A DNA stretch of 64,000 nt, taken from contig OY855908.1 in NCBI GenBank assembly GCA_963693305.1, forward strand, positions 2,649,501-2,713,500, in the 5' to 3' direction. The notes beneath the pieces were generated by a model that saw only the letters and a list, made by a program, of their open reading frames with translations, did not search any database and was not told where the DNA came from. The stretch comes from Meandrina meandrites (taxonomy: Eukaryota; Cnidaria; Anthozoa; Scleractinia; Meandrinidae). Position 1 is the first letter of the stretch. The number at the start of each line of letters is the position of its first letter. Below are positions 44,972-64,000 of the stretch, piece by piece. The position numbers and the translations under genes were made by a program.

Positions 44972-47830
44972 GGTGGCTCGATAGGCTGAAAATTGTCATT
45001 TTTGCAACATTTCCATGGTCAATTATATTCTCAATATCCACATTTAAGTAACACATCTAGTTACAGTATTCTTTGAAATGTGCTGTTCCAAAGTTTTAGA
45101 CAAATTCGTTAAATTCCTAAGGAGCCACACCCACAAATGTGGCCACACCCATTTCCGAACCTTTGAAAATAAGGTATTTTAGGAACCAAATATCTCAACT
45201 GAGAAACACAGCATAAAGTCCAAGTTTTGCAAGCTTGTATATAATATTGTTGACTGTGAAATGAGCCACTTTCATGTAAAAACCTTAAATATGTTTAAAG
45301 TTACGACCAGCTACTGAAACATGGAAAATTTGCCACGGTCTACCCAAATTTCATTGCTAATAACTCCTGCAATAATGGCCAGATCAACACAAGAGTGGGT
45401 CATTTCACAGCTTTGACTGTCTTATAGGTTCTCTGAAAATTTCACACCATTACCTTAAATACTTTTTACAAAACAGTGTTCCCAGTGTTCAAAATCATGA
45501 AAATTTGCATATTTTAGAAAATAAGACTTAAAGTTGATACACTTAATTATCACTAGGATTTGAACTTTTTTAGTCTCTTAAAAGGCCCCAGCCTCATAGG
45601 AGGGTCCTTCATTTGCTTCTAGGGTATCTGTGTAACCCTTTTTCCATTTTCTAATGTTCTTTCGCCGTTTCTTGGCCAGTTCCCCACTCTTTCTTCGCGA
45701 ATGACGAATTCTGTCACTGTCTAGCTTTGCGCAACTCCTCTTGCAGTGGACACCAGGCACAATTCCAAGGTGTTTTAGCACTGAAATAAGGCAGGTTGAG
45801 CCATCATTAAAATGAGCTACCCCCAAAAAGGTTGCAGTCTCAACAGTTGGCAGACTTGAGTGGGTCTCTTTCGTAGCACGCTGCCAAATCAGCCCATTGA
45901 CACTCTCATTTTGGTTCTGTGTTCCACCGTGTGTGCACTTTGATAGGAGACTCTCCTCACTAAGGGCTTCAAATGTTGGCAAGATGGCAGTTGCCACAGC
46001 CTCTTTCATGGGCTCTTTATGGGCATAATCTGCTGTTCCCTTGGCAATGTCCCTTTGGAACCCACACCAGGAGTCTTCTCCTTCTGGACACAGGTCATGA
46101 TCAGGGTTTTCATCCGTAGATCTGCTGTGATGCCAAATGGCCATCACTGCATTCTGCATTGCTGTTATGTTGTGGGTGTTCTGCCTGATGGCCTTTCCAA
46201 AATAAACTTGAAGTTTATCTATTTTTTTGTCTGTCAGTCTCCCTGCTCCACCAATTGGTTTGCCGTCAGCTAAAGGAGTCTTGCCCAGTCTCTTTTTGAG
46301 TGAACGTAGGCGTGAACCCAAACGCTTCTGTACGTGGCCCACACATTCAAGTTTTTCAATGTCTACATCTCCATAGACAGCTTCTTGTACTAAAAGCTTG
46401 TGGGCTTTACTGTCACCATCTCCAAGGAACTCCACGAACCGCATGCCATGGCCCTCAACAGACCGCTGAAAAATGTTCAGAATCCCGGAAGCATCCATTG
46501 ATCCTGAAGAGCCCTCAAAATTTGCATGACATTCATGTTGATGGCCATCCCACCACTCATGAAATTCTGCTGATCTCTCTTTCCCCCTCCATTGCATACA
46601 CTGCCTGCATTCTTTTGACATAACCTCGCAGTCAAGAGCCTTTCCTGTGACTGTGGAAAGTACTGTCACTACGCCATATGATGAGGAAAATCCTCTCTTT
46701 CGCCACGTTCCATCCCCTGACACAGCAATGTCATACAAGCCTTCTTCATTGGGTTCATAAAACTCTTTAACATCATTTGCTGCTTTAGACATGCTTTCTT
46801 TAGCAACAGATTCGGTTGCATCTCGCACAGCTTTCACATGGTCACGGTAAGCGTTCTCATTCATGGGTGGCAACATGTTCATGACACATGTGAACTTTAC
46901 AAGTCCTTGGTGACCAACACCAATGTTTCTCATAGCTAACACAGCTCTCCTGTTCACCTCAAAGGCTTGTTTATTCTGTATTTTAGCAGAAGTGTAAAAT
47001 TGGCGAGTAAATGAACATTTACCTCCAGTGCACTTTAAAATGAGAAGAGAAGCCAGACCCATTTTGGAATCTTCATCTTCCTCGAGCGAAAGAGCTACAC
47101 GTTTACAAGAAGGGCAAGGTAAAGACTCAAATACCGTGGCAAGAACAGAGATGTCAACAATTCTAAAGCCTTGCAGGATTTCACCTTCATTTTCGGAGCT
47201 TTTCTCGGAAGAATCATCCGACGGTGGTTTCAGTTTCCGCACTGAAGCTGGCAAGGATTTGAAGCTTTCGGACTTCACGCCTGTCGCCACGTACTCTTCA
47301 TCCCCACTCGACTCGTCGCTTTTCTCAGTCGATTCTTTCGACACAGAAGCAGCTTCAGTTGAAGAATTACTTTTCCTTGTGTACTGGTTACCAGTAAATC
47401 TTCTCTTTTTTCTTTTTCTACTGTGAACTTTCGTTGGAGGCATTTTTCGCTAAGAATATTTCACGAACTAAACTGTAAACACTGACTTTCGTCGCTTCCA
47501 CGTTTTATGTCTAAAACGATGTCGTGTAAGTGCACAACGAAATGTCCCCGCTTTAGCCTAAACTTGTTACCAGTCTTCCCATCGCTTGAGGGCGCTCACA
47601 GATGAATCGGGGGAGAAAAATCGCCCTTTTTTGCATCAAAACAACGCGTAAACAACATTGGTTACCATAGTAACCGATCAAGAACAAGCTCAAACTTCGC
47701 AATTTTGGGCAAATTATGTACTATAGGGCAAAAATATCGAGCTGTTATTGAAGTACAATGGCTAAAGATACTATAAAATTTAAAGTCACAAAATGCACTT
47801 TTTTTTCCATTTTTGGGCTATCGAGCCACC
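44972..47830. mobile_element. Kolobok-type DNA transposon, apparently intact
   Basis: A 2,859-bp element with terminal inverted repeats GGTGGCTCGATAG (44972-44984) and CTATCGAGCCACC (47818-47830). TTAA lies directly outside both ends (44968-44971 and 47831-47834), the signature duplication of Kolobok and piggyBac elements. The encoded protein is not piggyBac-like. A single long transposase frame fills 45578-47443 on the minus strand with no breaks. Matching ends, intact duplications and an open frame suggest recent arrival. Confidence 0.85.
45578..47443 (-). CDS. Transposase with Mutator-like/DGTW domain, 621 residues
   Basis: The only gene of the TTAA-flanked element. The N-terminus is basic (SRKRKKRRFTGNQYTRK), followed by a Ser/Glu-rich linker. 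A cysteine cluster (CPSCKRVAL, then CTGGKCSFTRQFY, about residues 109-148) looks zinc-binding. The catalytic-type region starts with SGDGTWRKRGFSSSYGVVT (about 239-257), then CEVMSKECRQC, FLGDGDSKAHK and KLECVGHVQKRLGSRLR, and later CTHGGTQNQNESVNGLIWQR. The Asp residues in GDGTW and GDGDS and the Glu in NQNESVN are the likely metal ligands. This layout is that of the family annotated as Mutator-like transposase in many cnidarian genomes. Here the TTAA duplication points to Kolobok. The frame is unbroken from MPPTKVHSRK to TGA-free end at 45578. The basic tail (KKRRKNIRKWKK) may be a nuclear signal. Confidence 0.85.
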   Translation of the reverse strand: MPPTKVHSRKRKKRRFTGNQYTRKSNSSTEAASVSKESTEKSDESSGDEEYVATGVKSESFKSLPASVRKLKPPSDDSSEKSSENEGEILQGFRIVDISVLATVFESLPCPSCKRVALSLEEDEDSKMGLASLLILKCTGGKCSFTRQFYTSAKIQNKQAFEVNRRAVLAMRNIGVGHQGLVKFTCVMNMLPPMNENAYRDHVKAVRDATESVAKESMSKAANDVKEFYEPNEEGLYDIAVSGDGTWRKRGFSSSYGVVTVLSTVTGKALDCEVMSKECRQCMQWRGKERSAEFHEWWDGHQHECHANFEGSSGSMDASGILNIFQRSVEGHGMRFVEFLGDGDSKAHKLLVQEAVYGDVDIEKLECVGHVQKRLGSRLRSLKKRLGKTPLADGKPIGGAGRLTDKKIDKLQVYFGKAIRQNTHNITAMQNAVMAIWHHSRSTDENPDHDLCPEGEDSWCGFQRDIAKGTADYAHKEPMKEAVATAILPTFEALSEESLLSKCTHGGTQNQNESVNGLIWQRATKETHSSLPTVETATFLGVAHFNDGSTCLISVLKHLGIVPGVHCKRSCAKLDSDRIRHSRRKSGELAKKRRKNIRKWKKGYTDTLEANEGPSYEAGAF

Positions 47831-48416
47831 TTAACCTTCAGTAAAGCAGTTTATCGTTTCATTTCGTTATTTTACAAAGCTGATGACATGCTGCTGTACC
47901 GCATTTTCATTTAACCCCGATTAACCGTTATAAATACATTTCAAGATGTTGTTAATTGATACATATCAAAGCCGACTTCGGTCCACTTGATCGGCGATAA
48001 AATCTTTATCACGCGTATTATCAAATTCTCCATGCGCTATTGATGTGCTCCTTAATTAAGTTGCTAAAATTAGCATACACTGTCTTGCATTTACCAAACA
48101 GTGCCAAGACTGTAAGGAGAAGTACTTTTATTTATATTAGAACGTAATCGTCATATTATAACTTATTTCACCGTCGTCGCGCATGGATGAGAAGTTATGA
48201 CTCCCGTGCCCCCCGGATATAAGGAGCACAAACCCCTAAGCCTTAAAAACGGATAGGAATTTGAGCATCGGACAGGTCCGCGGGGAGGGACACCATTTCC
48301 TACCTTTTTAAACAAGCGCGGGCCTTGATGTTCCCTTTATTACTGATTATTTACTTTCTTGCTCTCGTAAGCATGTAATTCTACTGGTCGTCTGATTGAG
48401 TGTAGCAGTTGCTTTT

Positions 48417-49104
48417 GTTTTGGGGTAATCTGTCTTCTGAGGCTTTAGCAATGGCAATCTAAACCTTTGGCAAACTAATAAGTTTACAAATGTTGTCAAA
48501 TTGATGTGGGTAACGTATGCAAATTAAGTCACGTGACCTGTCAGGGCTATTTGTACCTTAGATACTTATTTTTGCGAAAATGGAACGGGCACATTTCGCG
48601 GGAATTTTTGGCGATTTGGCCAAAAAAGCACGTTTAAAAAATTAAAAATACGCGTTCGCGGGCCTTTGATTTAGCGATTTTTTGAAAATCGCGAAAATAA
48701 GTAACAATAAGATAACTAAAAATGTGTTGAAAACTAACACCACCCTATATTATTTTCTGGATCCTGCTGTTTGAATAAGAAATAGTATTTTCTGGAGGAT
48801 TGGCACTAGTACAAAATACCGTTTATTTTCGAGCTTAGTGAAATTTTCACAAGTCCAGGCCAAGGCCTTTTGCTGTTACCTCCTGACTTGTATAGTAGCA
48901 GAAGAGTTATTAAAAGACTGATGATTCAAATTGGAGCCATTTTTCCTTAAAGATTTTTTTGGGAAATTTGTGTCCGTAATAAGTCACGTGACCTCATTTG
49001 CATACATCACCCTCTAAATTTGACAACATTTGCAAACTTAATAGTTTGCCAAAGTTTTAGAATGTCATGGCTTAAGCCTCAGAAAATAGACTACACCCTA
49101 AGTT
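48417..49104. mobile_element. MITE of about 690 bp with 120-bp inverted arms
   Basis: The left arm (48417-48543) and the reverse complement of the right arm (48975-49104) share long blocks: TTTGGCAAACTA, AAGTTT, CAAATGTTGTCAAATT, TATGCAAAT and GTCACGTGAC. The inner ends of both arms carry the palindrome GTCACGTGAC. The spacer between them is non-coding. No target duplication could be fixed, so the outer borders are approximate. Confidence 0.7.
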
Positions 49105-50620
49105 TTAGTGAAATAATGCCATTTACATTCGGCTCTTGGGCACGAGTTGCAAACGCTTTAAAACAGGCGGTTCGTCCAGCCATGTTACGTGGTATTGGGC
49201 CAATAAACCATAAACAAAATGGCCTGTCCATTGCTTAGATACAAGTATTGTCTAGCAGGGTAGGTTCTGAGGCAAGAGTCTTGTCATCCTCGCGCATACG
49301 CGTCGTGTTCGTCACATTATGCAACCATCCTGACTTCTAACCGCTGGGCGAGGCTACAGTGCTAAGCAGATAATAATTTACACGCCACTCAGCTAGAGAA
49401 AAACACTTCGAAGGATTTTTTAAGCTATTTATTGCTAAACCATTGGACTGTAGTTTACTATAGAATCAATGTACAGCAGAGAAAATGTCGCTTTTTAAAC
49501 TATTTGCACGGCATTTGTCAATGTCTTTACTAAAGCAATGCCTGGAAGTGATAGAAACAATTATATCAGCTGTCGAGCTGTATTTAAAATAACGAGCCGA
49601 AGGCGTGTCATTATAAAATACGCAAACAGATCGGTCTGGAACATTGTATCGGACATGAGAAATAAATATGTCATTTTTTTATTGCTTTTAAGCTTCAGAA
49701 CAGTAAATTGATGTAATCAATCGGGCCCATTCTGTATCAAAATTACAGAATTCCTATTCTGTATTGGGATTTACAGCGCATTCATGTGAACCTGAATAGT
49801 GCCTTTTCATTGGACAATCCATTTTTTTTTAATTGATATTAAATGAATTTTAAGATTGATAGGAGGTAATCTTTATAAGATTACCAGTAATTAATTGCTC
49901 CTTATAAGCTCTAAATGTCCCCTGGGGTCTGTTGTATGCCCGGAGTATGAAGCTCAGAAAGGATCATATTATTAAGGCGGCAGTTACGGCGATCAGTGCT
50001 AGTCGAATCTTTTTGTTTAAGAGCTGCAGGAGTGTATCGGCTCATGTTTGGTACCTCTGACGTGCTGAACTTCAGATTCTCACACTTTTATATGCCATCT
50101 GTCTAGTTAATTGGTTTAAAAGCCTCATGAGCTTCAAAAAGAACCAGCAGAAATAGATAAAATGCGTCGGTTATGAAACTTGTACACGTGCTCTCTCTTA
50201 AGGTGCTGCCACATGAAGGGAAATCTTGCATGGTGATATCACAGCGGCGACAATAAGCAACATTATGCATAATTATGGGACGTAAAAATCCTTACGAATT
50301 GAGGCTGCTGCTTCTCTTCAGTGGTAAAAGTGCAACTGAAAAAGAGGCAGCAGCCTCGAAACGTAAGGTTTTTTATGTTTTGAAAACATATTTTAGCGCA
50401 ATATTGAGCATAATCCATGTGATCTAATGAACATTACGCATTAATGAACATATTCTTAGTTTCACCTCGCTACACAGTTTTTTCTTTGTTTTAAATTATG
50501 GGACACGTTGCACCAACAAAAGTAAATTTTATCCACACACAAGCAAGCGAAAATATGATGGTGCCTAAATTTAAACTATTCTATAACAGTTTTATACGGA
50601 CGTATCCCCTTGTATGCATG

Positions 50621-50973
50621 CAGTAGCGTAGCAGCTCTCATAAGCTTGTAATTCTTCTGGTCCTCAAGTATAGCAGTTGCTATTGTTTTAAGTGTTGAGG
50701 GCATTGCTCCTGTTGTTTGTTCTATTGTTCTCTTTTCTCCAGTAGTGTAGCAGCTCTCCTAAGCTTGTGATTTTACTGGTCCTCTAGTGTAGCAGTTGCT
50801 TATTGTTTTGGAGGCAAGGGGCATTGTTCCTGTTGTTTGTTCTATTGTTCTCTTTTCTCCAGTAGTGTAGCAGCTCTTGTAAGCTTGTAATTCTACTGGC
50901 CCTCTAGTGTAGCAGTTACTATTGTTTTGGGGCTAGGGGCATTGTTCCTGTTGTTTGTTCTATTGTTCTCTTG
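50621..50973. repeat. Three tandem copies of a 120-bp repeat
   Basis: Units begin at 50621, 50740 and 50860 with CAGTAGTGTAGCAGCTCT, continue through AAGCTTGTAATTCTACTGG and GTAGCAGTTGCTATTGTTTT, and end GTTCTATTGTTCTC. A single diverged unit (GTAAGCATGTAATTCTACTG, then GTGTAGCAGTTGCTTTTG) lies 2.2 kb away at about 48355-48425, abutting the MITE at 48417. Confidence 0.85.
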
Positions 50974-51753
50974 AAGGGTAGCGAGCAATTCATGTGAAGC
51001 TTGCAAGAGCTGCTATACCACCTCTCGTATGAAGCTCTTATTTATTAATGGCTTTTGTTTAATTATTGTACAATTTTGGATGGATTGCTAGTCCATCACA
51101 GGTTATTCTTAGAATATTTGACGAGTTGCTATAACACAATGTTTTCTTTTTCTTTACTCTAGTTTTTTTGTTTTTAGTCCTAGCGTAACGTACTGTTCTA
51201 TATTTACACATCTAGGGCACCATTGTTCGGCGAAACACATGACGGGCGCGAGGATGGGCCATACTTAAGTTTTGGTCATTGAAGTCCAGCTCAACTCGCT
51301 AGCATTAAAGTTACTGCGTTGTGTCAAGCCCAACATTAATTTTTATCACTAGACGTACAAATGCAAAACGTGAAGGCTGCGGAAAATTAGATTCTTTGCT
51401 GTTAAAAGTAGCCGTGAAAAGATATTGGTGCGCTTTCGTTAAACATGAAAGTGCGTTGAAAGTTGATGTAGTTGAGACGATTTTGATTCACTGAATTCCT
51501 TCCGTGGCATCAAGCATGGAGTGATACCTTTTCCATTTAAAACCGTTCCTTTGGTTTCTGTCGGGATTGTGTATACCGTCCTGACCATCTTTCATTAAGG
51601 ATAAGCAAGTTCGTAACGCTCCAAAATAATAAGAGTCGGCTGAACAACAGCAACTTAAACGTTGTGAAAATTGTATACGTCCGTGTTGTAAAACAAAATA
51701 ATAGATAAGCTGAGACCACTTTCGCACAGCACAACATCGGTGATACAATGACC

Positions 51754-60641
<8,888 letters not shown>

Positions 60642-63600
60642 CTAAGGAACATATGACAATGTTGCCTTTTTTAGTACAACTAAACTGGTAACGGTAACAT
60701 TGGTTCCAGTCTGAAGGATTAGAGGCGCCACGGATAGCTCTTGGGTGTTGGAACTTAACTCTGGATGAAGCCTGGGATACTCGGCCTTAAGTGCATTATA
60801 CAAGGGGACTCTGTCCAGGGGCACCTTTTCAGTTTAATATATTATATTAGTAATATTGTCCCTTCTTAGGGAGTTGTCAATATGTATTGTCTCGTCTCGT
60901 CTCGTATGTTATGGCATGGTTGGTATGGTTGGTATGGTATGGTATGGTATGGTATGGTATGGTTGGTTGGTATAGTTGGTATGGTATGGTTGGTATGGTA
61001 TGGCATGGTTGGTATGGTATGGTATGGTATGGCATGGTATGGTTGGTTGGTATGGTATGGTTGGTATGGTATGGTATGGCATGGTATGGTTGTATGGTAT
61101 GGCATGGTATGGTTGGTATGGTTATGGTATGATATGGTATGGTATGGTATGGTTGGTATGGTATGGTTGGTTTTGGTATGGTATGATATGGTATGGTATG
61201 GTATGGTATGGTATGGTATGGTATGGTATGGTATCGTATCGTTTAGCATCCTATCGTATTGTATTTACATGTAAAAGAAATAAAGTGAACCTTCTTTGTT
61301 AACATTTGGAAGCTTTGTGATAACAAATTTTCAGAAAATAACAACAATAAGTAAATTTGGTGGATGAATCCCCAAAAGCATAAAGTTGTATTGTTTGCTC
61401 GTTTATTATAAATTGTCTTCACCATCTGGGACGATTGGGGCGGGGGGGAGGGGGAAGGTGAAATAGAGATGAAGAGGCTTATTAAATTCGAGCCTCCAGA
61501 TGGGGCTCACTAGAGAAAAGGGAGAGAAGCTTAAGAAAAGCGGTATTTATGTATGAAAAAAAAATAATGGTATTGTTAAAGATAAGGTCAGTGACAATCG
61601 CTAGCTACTCGAGAAAGAGAAATTATCAATCAGGCTGTCTGGTTCCATTCATTGCGTGGCGACAACAAGTCGGTAGTTGAAGAGGGTAAACCGGAAAACG
61701 CAGAGCTGAAAACACGAAATGCACGCTAGCTACAAAATATCCACATCCCTTTTTAAAGTTGAATCAGTAGAGTCTTTTGCTAGATGTTTTATATTAACAG
61801 ACTGTGAAACTCTGTTTTTGCGCATGTATAATTCCTTTGTTCTCAAAATGGCGCTGACCACTACATACGGGCGATCATGGTGACCAGAAAATGGAAATCA
61901 ATCATCTAATGGAATGATATTATCACCAAATTCGCAAGAACTGTATTAGAAACAATTGTATGCCAACTTGTGAGGACAATTAAAATATTGAACTTAATAC
62001 TAAGAGCCGCGTGTTTACTTTATCGATCAAAAACAAGAAAAATGATAAATTGTCGATTAGATAGACCAATGACAACTCGACATCATGCCGCAACATTTCT
62101 GTTTCATTGCAGTCGATAAATCTTGTCTTACTATAAACTATTTGTTTTTCAACATCTTCTCACAGAGTCAATACACGGAATTCCGCTTATGTACGTTAAA
62201 CATTTGCGCAGATTGATCTGAATGGCTGCCTTGTAAGGAATCATGTAGTATAATTGAGCGCAAACGAGCGTTTGCGTGGCCGGCCATGACTAGACTTACC
62301 GACACTTAGTGCTGTTCAAAGCCATTGCCTCCGGGTGAAAGATTATATTTTTTGCTCTAATAATATGCAGATTTCTCCCAATTGAAGTTTGAACACTATG
62401 ATTACCCAAATATTTATTGATGAAAGTAGGACTCAGAATCACATTTTCTTAACAATATTTAGTCTACCTTTTAAAAAAGCCATGAAATGCTAGTTGCATC
62501 CCTTTTAAGATCTAGCTCGTCTTGTGTTGCTTCGATATGATTCTTGATCCAACATTTCTTTTAATTGCTGATAATTACATCTCGGTAAAACTAAAACTGT
62601 TGCTTTCCATTTCAATAATACGCCATTGTTTTTGCGACACAATCATGAAATAACAATCCGCACATTGCATATCATTTTAATATATTTCAAACAGAAACAG
62701 AAGCTCATTCTAGAGAAAACGCTTTCGTGCTAATTTTGAAATGGGTTCAATACTTGACAGGTGCTTGTTGCTTTTCCACTTGCTATATATTGGTTTCCTA
62801 GCGGGGTTCGCAAAACAAACATTAGAATTTAATTTCGATGCCGGCGCTTGACGCATGATGCTGTTACTTCCGGACTCTACTGTAATAAATGGAGTTATGT
62901 TCTTAAGTACTGTTTGTATGTGGCCCGCTTAGAGAATGCATTTAATCTCATTTGAAGACAATAGTTTTGACATCGTTGATTTCTAAACAAACAGGAATTA
63001 AACCCATAATCGGGTTTCAGAAAATAACGAAATTATCATTGACCTTCAAAGCTTTCAAGATCGAGTTGCAAACATCCAATAATGCTTTGAAAATTAAACA
63101 GAAAAACTCTATTTTTTTCTTTCGCTAACAAATAACAAGCCAGAATGCCTGGATTATTTGCTGTCTTCATGGAAAATAACCTTTACCGCGGAACAACTAG
63201 TCCATTAACTTTTATTTAAAATTGTCGCTTCCTTCCTCGCACGCAAATTTGCTTTTCAAAAGACTTGCTCATGGTCTGGCAGCCCTGTGTAAATAGTGAA
63301 GGCTTTTTATTTTAAATTTGTGATCAAACTGGCATTAAAAATCACCCTGGAAAGTATAAGCGAAGAAAGTTGACAGCCGCCTTAAGAAACGGCCTTTTCA
63401 CTGCGCTGGGTGTCACCGGTATTAAACTCTCTGAAAATTAATGCCGATTATTTAGTAATTATATTTCTTTGCAAAACATACGGTCCAAATATAAGCTCTT
63501 TAAACACATTAAAGGAAATATTAACACTAAACATGAAACCAAGGCAAGTTATGTGTTTTTACACGTTTTAGATGCACTCGTTTTTACCTTTTATGAATTT

Positions 63601-64000
63601 AACATTTCCTCAATATTATAAGCCTGTATTGCTTTCCATGTTTTCGTTAGAAAACAGCCGGCTATATAGCTTGGCATTTACAGATGGAGCTGGCGTGCAA
63701 GTTGAAATATACAGAGTGTATTTTAATATTGCCTCTGTATTACACTTGTCTTTAACGAAACGCTTAATATGTTAATAGTGTGTTTTCATAATAAAACTAA
63801 GAATGAAGCTATACAGCCTTTTACCCAGGAAATAAAAGGACGAAAGAAAACTAGGAAAATTGGCAAAACAAAATATAAATCCAAGAGCGTGATCTTTAAG
63901 GGTGTGTCCAGATCTAAATTTGATCTCGTTTTTGTAAAGTGATGTTCATTTGGAATCTTTACAAGTGTTTTTATCTTAAATTGATGTTCCTCCACCTGTC
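60642..64000. other. First-intron or upstream region of paralogue B
   Basis: It begins at the acceptor of the exon 60641-60501. Apart from the pentamer repeat at 60905-61240 and a G-run near 61441, I found nothing coding. The transmembrane first exon expected by comparison with paralogue A is not recognisable here. Confidence 0.45.
60905..61240. repeat. (ATGGT)n satellite
   Basis: About 335 bp of ATGGT pentamers with GGTTGGT and GGCATGGT variants, mixed in short higher-order blocks. The open frames across it on both strands are by-products of the repeat. Confidence 0.97.

Larger units (their letters stand above)
47831..51753. other. Spacer between the Kolobok element and paralogue B
   Basis: It holds a long-armed MITE (48417-49104), three tandem 120-bp repeats (50621-50973) with a related unit at about 48355-48425, and the probable 3'UTR of paralogue B at the right end. 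No exon was recognised. Confidence 0.5.

Noticed and set aside
44972..47830. piggyBac element, because of the TTAA duplication
   Set aside because: The transposase has the GDGTW...GDGDS...NQNES layout, not piggyBac motifs; Kolobok also uses TTAA.
60642..60824. 60-residue minus-strand frame next to the first visible exon of paralogue B
   Set aside because: It ends in a stop formed by the splice acceptor, resembles nothing in paralogue A's transmembrane exon, and has no donor in phase.
60866..61302. Several Tyr/Trp/His-rich frames
   Set aside because: All are translations of the ATGGT pentamer repeat.

Overview
This is eukaryotic nuclear DNA: AT-rich, with genes split into many short exons by GT-AG introns, long introns, microsatellites, a tRNA-headed SINE and many small inverted-repeat transposons. 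The protein families and repeat types fit an anthozoan cnidarian, most likely a stony coral. No species is claimed.

Layout. (1) 1037-5212, plus strand: 3' half of a CP2/LSF (TFCP2/UBP1-like) transcription factor, with SAM domain and C-terminal oligomerisation domain. (2) 8787-11124, minus strand: a two-exon CNC-bZIP (Nrf/NFE2L-like) factor of about 556 residues. (3) 11694-11876, plus strand: a 60-residue single-pass membrane micropeptide. It is divergent from the CNC gene and separated by an intergenic promoter with two perfect CRE sites, a TATA box and an ARE/NF-E2 site. (4) 14531-25166, minus strand: a complete 22-exon MCM6 replicative helicase subunit of about 815 residues, with an E2F-type palindrome just upstream of its ATG. 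One MCM6 intron holds a 2,245-bp ISL2EU-like transposon with perfect 55-bp termini and decayed genes. (5) 26752-28164, minus strand: an intronless, mostly disordered orphan protein of 470 residues. (6) 31546-39992 and 51754-60641, both minus strand: two tandem paralogues of a membrane-anchored serine beta-lactamase-like protein (LACTBL1-like). They share exon lengths and phases and keep all three catalytic motifs. The second runs off the right edge at its 5' end. (7) 44972-47830, between the paralogues: an apparently intact Kolobok-type transposon with TTAA target duplications, 13-bp terminal repeats and one uninterrupted 621-residue transposase.

The spacers and introns hold at least ten foldback or MITE elements, several with readable target-site duplications (TTA, TA, 5, 9 and 10 bp), a SINE and SINE scraps, a LINE tail, a 120-bp tandem repeat and several long microsatellites. 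The genes do not form a pathway. CNC-bZIP, MCM6 and CP2 are housekeeping or regulatory genes. The right half is a local tandem duplication invaded by transposons. Splice sites were read by eye from consensus and reading-frame continuity, with no transcript data.
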